A stretch of DNA of 64,000 nucleotides from Exiguobacterium sp. s193 (GTDB lineage: Bacteria; Bacillota; Bacilli; Exiguobacteriales; Exiguobacteriaceae), in NCBI RefSeq assembly GCF_018618755.1, contig NZ_JACSMR010000003.1, forward strand, positions 124,001 to 188,000. The letters are read 5' to 3'. The position numbers and the translations under genes were made by a program. Below the pieces are notes generated by a model. The model was not told where the DNA came from and made no database searches. It was given only the letters and a program-made list of their open reading frames with translations. Positions 62,995 through 64,000 of the stretch are shown one piece after another. Each line of letters begins with the position of its first letter. The stretch's first letter is position 1.

Positions 62995-63037
62995 TTGTAT
63001 GATGCAATTAAATAACAAAAATGATTGTATAATACAA
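62995..63037. promoter_or_regulatory. Paired MarR-type operators in a divergent promoter
   Basis: TTGTATGATGCAA (62995-63007, one mismatch) and TTGTATAATACAA (63025-63037, perfect palindrome), centres 30 bases apart. The second contains a TATAAT hexamer (63028-63033) that could be the marR -10. Located between the CBS/MFS genes and the divergent marR gene. Confidence 0.65.
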
Positions 63038-63135
63038 CTAAAGAACTGTCAAGTTTCCTGACCTCTCATTGACAGGGGCTAAGTCCTTGCGTAATGATGG
63101 GAAACATGAAGAACTTAGGAAAAGAGGGGATTAAC

Positions 63136-63558
63136 ATGTCTGATCAAGCACTCGAAGTGATTGAACTAGAACTTGCGATTCTGATTCGTCGTTTGACGAC
63201 AGCGACGGCCGATAATCGAAATTTAGATCGCGCGTCCTATTTGTTACTGCGTCAACTGTCCGAGTCTGGTCCAGTCGGGGTGAAGACGTTGGCACGCGAA
63301 TTGCAACTTGACGTCTCTACCGTCAGCCGACAAGCGGCAGCACTCGATCAAAAGAAATTGGTCGAAAAAGTGCGCGATGAATCAGATGGCCGTGCTTTCT
63401 TTTACCACATCACTTCATTTGGGCAAGAAGAACTGACGATTTACCGGACGGCACGCCTCGCGAGCATCGAACGCTTACTGACAGACTGGTCAGGCGATGA
63501 TGCGGAAACATTCGGACGATTGCTCCAACAATTTAACCGTGAACTACGGGAACGGTGA
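63136..63558 (+). CDS. MarR-family transcriptional regulator
   Basis: A 140-residue winged-helix regulator. Helix-turn-helix: GVKTLARELQLDVSTVSRQAAALDQKKLVEKVRDE (about 53-88); wing: SDGRAFFYHITSFGQEEL. No cysteine is visible in the N-terminal helix, so thiol sensing as in OhrR is unlikely. ATG 63136 follows AAAGAGGGGATTAAC; the frame open to 63094 has no site. It is divergent from the CBS/MFS genes across two palindromes and probably represses them and itself. It differs from the MarR at 41.5 kb, whose promoter carries another palindrome. Confidence 0.92.
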   Translation: MSDQALEVIELELAILIRRLTTATADNRNLDRASYLLLRQLSESGPVGVKTLARELQLDVSTVSRQAAALDQKKLVEKVRDESDGRAFFYHITSFGQEELTIYRTARLASIERLLTDWSGDDAETFGRLLQQFNRELRER

Positions 63559-63601
63559 CCAGATACGTCTCAAGACGTCATGAACGAGAAGAACAGGGAT
63601 A

Positions 63602-63650
63602 AAAAACGCCGATGACTCCGTATGGGAAACGAGTTCATCGGCGTTTCTTG
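63602..63650. terminator. Convergent terminator
   Basis: AAAAAACGCCGATGACTC pairs with GAGTTCATCGGCGTTTCTT. Confidence 0.88.
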
Positions 63651-63695
63651 CATACATGGCGGAACCGTCCGGCACTACGATTGATTTCAGAAAAA

Positions 63696-64000
63696 TTACG
63701 TTCTTTCGATTGCGTCATGAATTCGTTCAATTTGTTCCGGTGTCGTCCGGCAACAACCACCAATCAAGCGTGCCCCTGCCGCATACCACTCACTGGCAAC
63801 TTCATCAAAAGCTGTACATACCGATTCACCAGACCATGTTTTCTCGACAGGATCATACTGTTCCCCCGAATTCGGATAAACGATGATTGGCACGTCCGTC
63901 AGCCGTTTCAATCCCGTTACGAAATCTGTCGTGATCGACGCCGGAAAGCAGTTTGCCCCGAGCGCAGCGAGTTGCGGATGGCGGCCGACTGCTGCGACAC
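63696..64000 (-). CDS. mmuM: Homocysteine S-methyltransferase (C-terminal part, cut by window edge)
   Basis: About 100 C-terminal residues of an MmuM-type enzyme that methylates homocysteine from S-methylmethionine or SAM. The frame is open to the window edge. Zinc-ligand cysteines are visible in LGANCFPASI and in the paired Cys of LIGGCCRTTPEQIERIHDAI; IIVYPNSGEQYDPVEKTWSG is typical of the family. The start lies beyond base 64000. It gives the region a second link to methionine metabolism besides the SAM-riboswitch operon at 35-37 kb. Confidence 0.88.
   Translation of the reverse strand, partial: VAAVGRHPQLAALGANCFPASITTDFVTGLKRLTDVPIIVYPNSGEQYDPVEKTWSGESVCTAFDEVASEWYAAGARLIGGCCRTTPEQIERIHDAIERT

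Overview
The window looks like a chromosomal segment of a low-to-moderate GC Bacillota of the order Bacillales, most likely Exiguobacterium or a close relative. I infer this from Bacillus-type AGGAGG ribosome binding sites, frequent TTG/GTG starts, S-box and L-box riboswitches, a CIRCE element, secreted M4 and M6 proteases and Bacillus-like gene families (YkpA, YjlB, YczE, DUF817, DUF1028). No database search was possible, so the genus is an inference. No rRNA, tRNA or CRISPR array was seen.

Layout. 1-5.5 kb: a DEAD-box helicase cut by the left edge, a DUF3817 membrane protein, a ring-cleaving-dioxygenase-like VOC protein with an MhqR-like operator, a cold-shock protein and a secreted immune-inhibitor-A-like M6 protease. 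5.7-9.4 kb: an HD-GYP membrane phosphodiesterase, a GyrI-like protein and a secreted thermolysin-like protease. 9.4-10.06 kb: gene-free repeat region with a solo TnpB-element end. 10-17.8 kb: membrane-anchored SH3-like protein, quinone oxidoreductase, two poorly known proteins, a beta-helix pectate-lyase-like protein, a DUF1028 hydrolase and a YfcC transporter. 18-21.7 kb: small redox genes (ABM monooxygenase, YjlB cupin, two aldo/keto reductases, OsmC). 22.1-25.65 kb: an AT-rich island with a 1,053-residue PLD-helicase-DUF3427 protein and a convergent, overlapping Nudix hydrolase. 26-35 kb: an RlmI/RlmQ-like rRNA methyltransferase under a DnaA-box cluster, a dehydrogenase, PepT, a prohibitin-like protein coupled to a 33-residue membrane peptide, ABC-F protein YkpA, a secreted PhoX-like protein and an SRPBCC protein. 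35.2-37.5 kb: a SAM-I-riboswitch operon of an LLM flavin monooxygenase and an ATP-grasp ligase. 37.6-43.3 kb: membrane proteins (DUF975, DUF817, YczE), a DUF2325 protein and a MarR regulator with tandem nitroreductases. 43.3-44.1 kb: repeats and a decayed IS1182-type transposase. 44-49.5 kb: FAD oxidoreductase, DbpA, RlmN and an intact TnpB element. 49.6-57.4 kb: ABC exporter, methyltransferase, HmoA-like protein, UDG-like protein, lysine-riboswitch-controlled NhaC-family transporter, and HtpG under CIRCE. 57.5-64 kb: unknown protein, SDR, M20 peptidase, small unknown protein, MFS transporter and CBS protein divergent from a MarR regulator, and the C-terminal part of a homocysteine S-methyltransferase cut by the right edge.

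Themes. Regulation is unusually readable: two riboswitches, a perfect CIRCE, two three-to-four-box DnaA clusters, an MhqR-like operator, a CRP/FNR-type palindrome and paired MarR-type palindromes. Several genes deal with redox or electrophile stress and with rRNA/ribosome biology. Intergenic regions carry a dispersed structured repeat family, a MITE-like element that duplicated a terminator, a family of near-identical terminator hairpins, and two copies of a TnpB omega-RNA end. The best candidates for something undescribed are the helicase/Nudix island, the SAM-regulated monooxygenase/ATP-grasp pair, the orphan omega-RNA end and the DnaA-box clusters.
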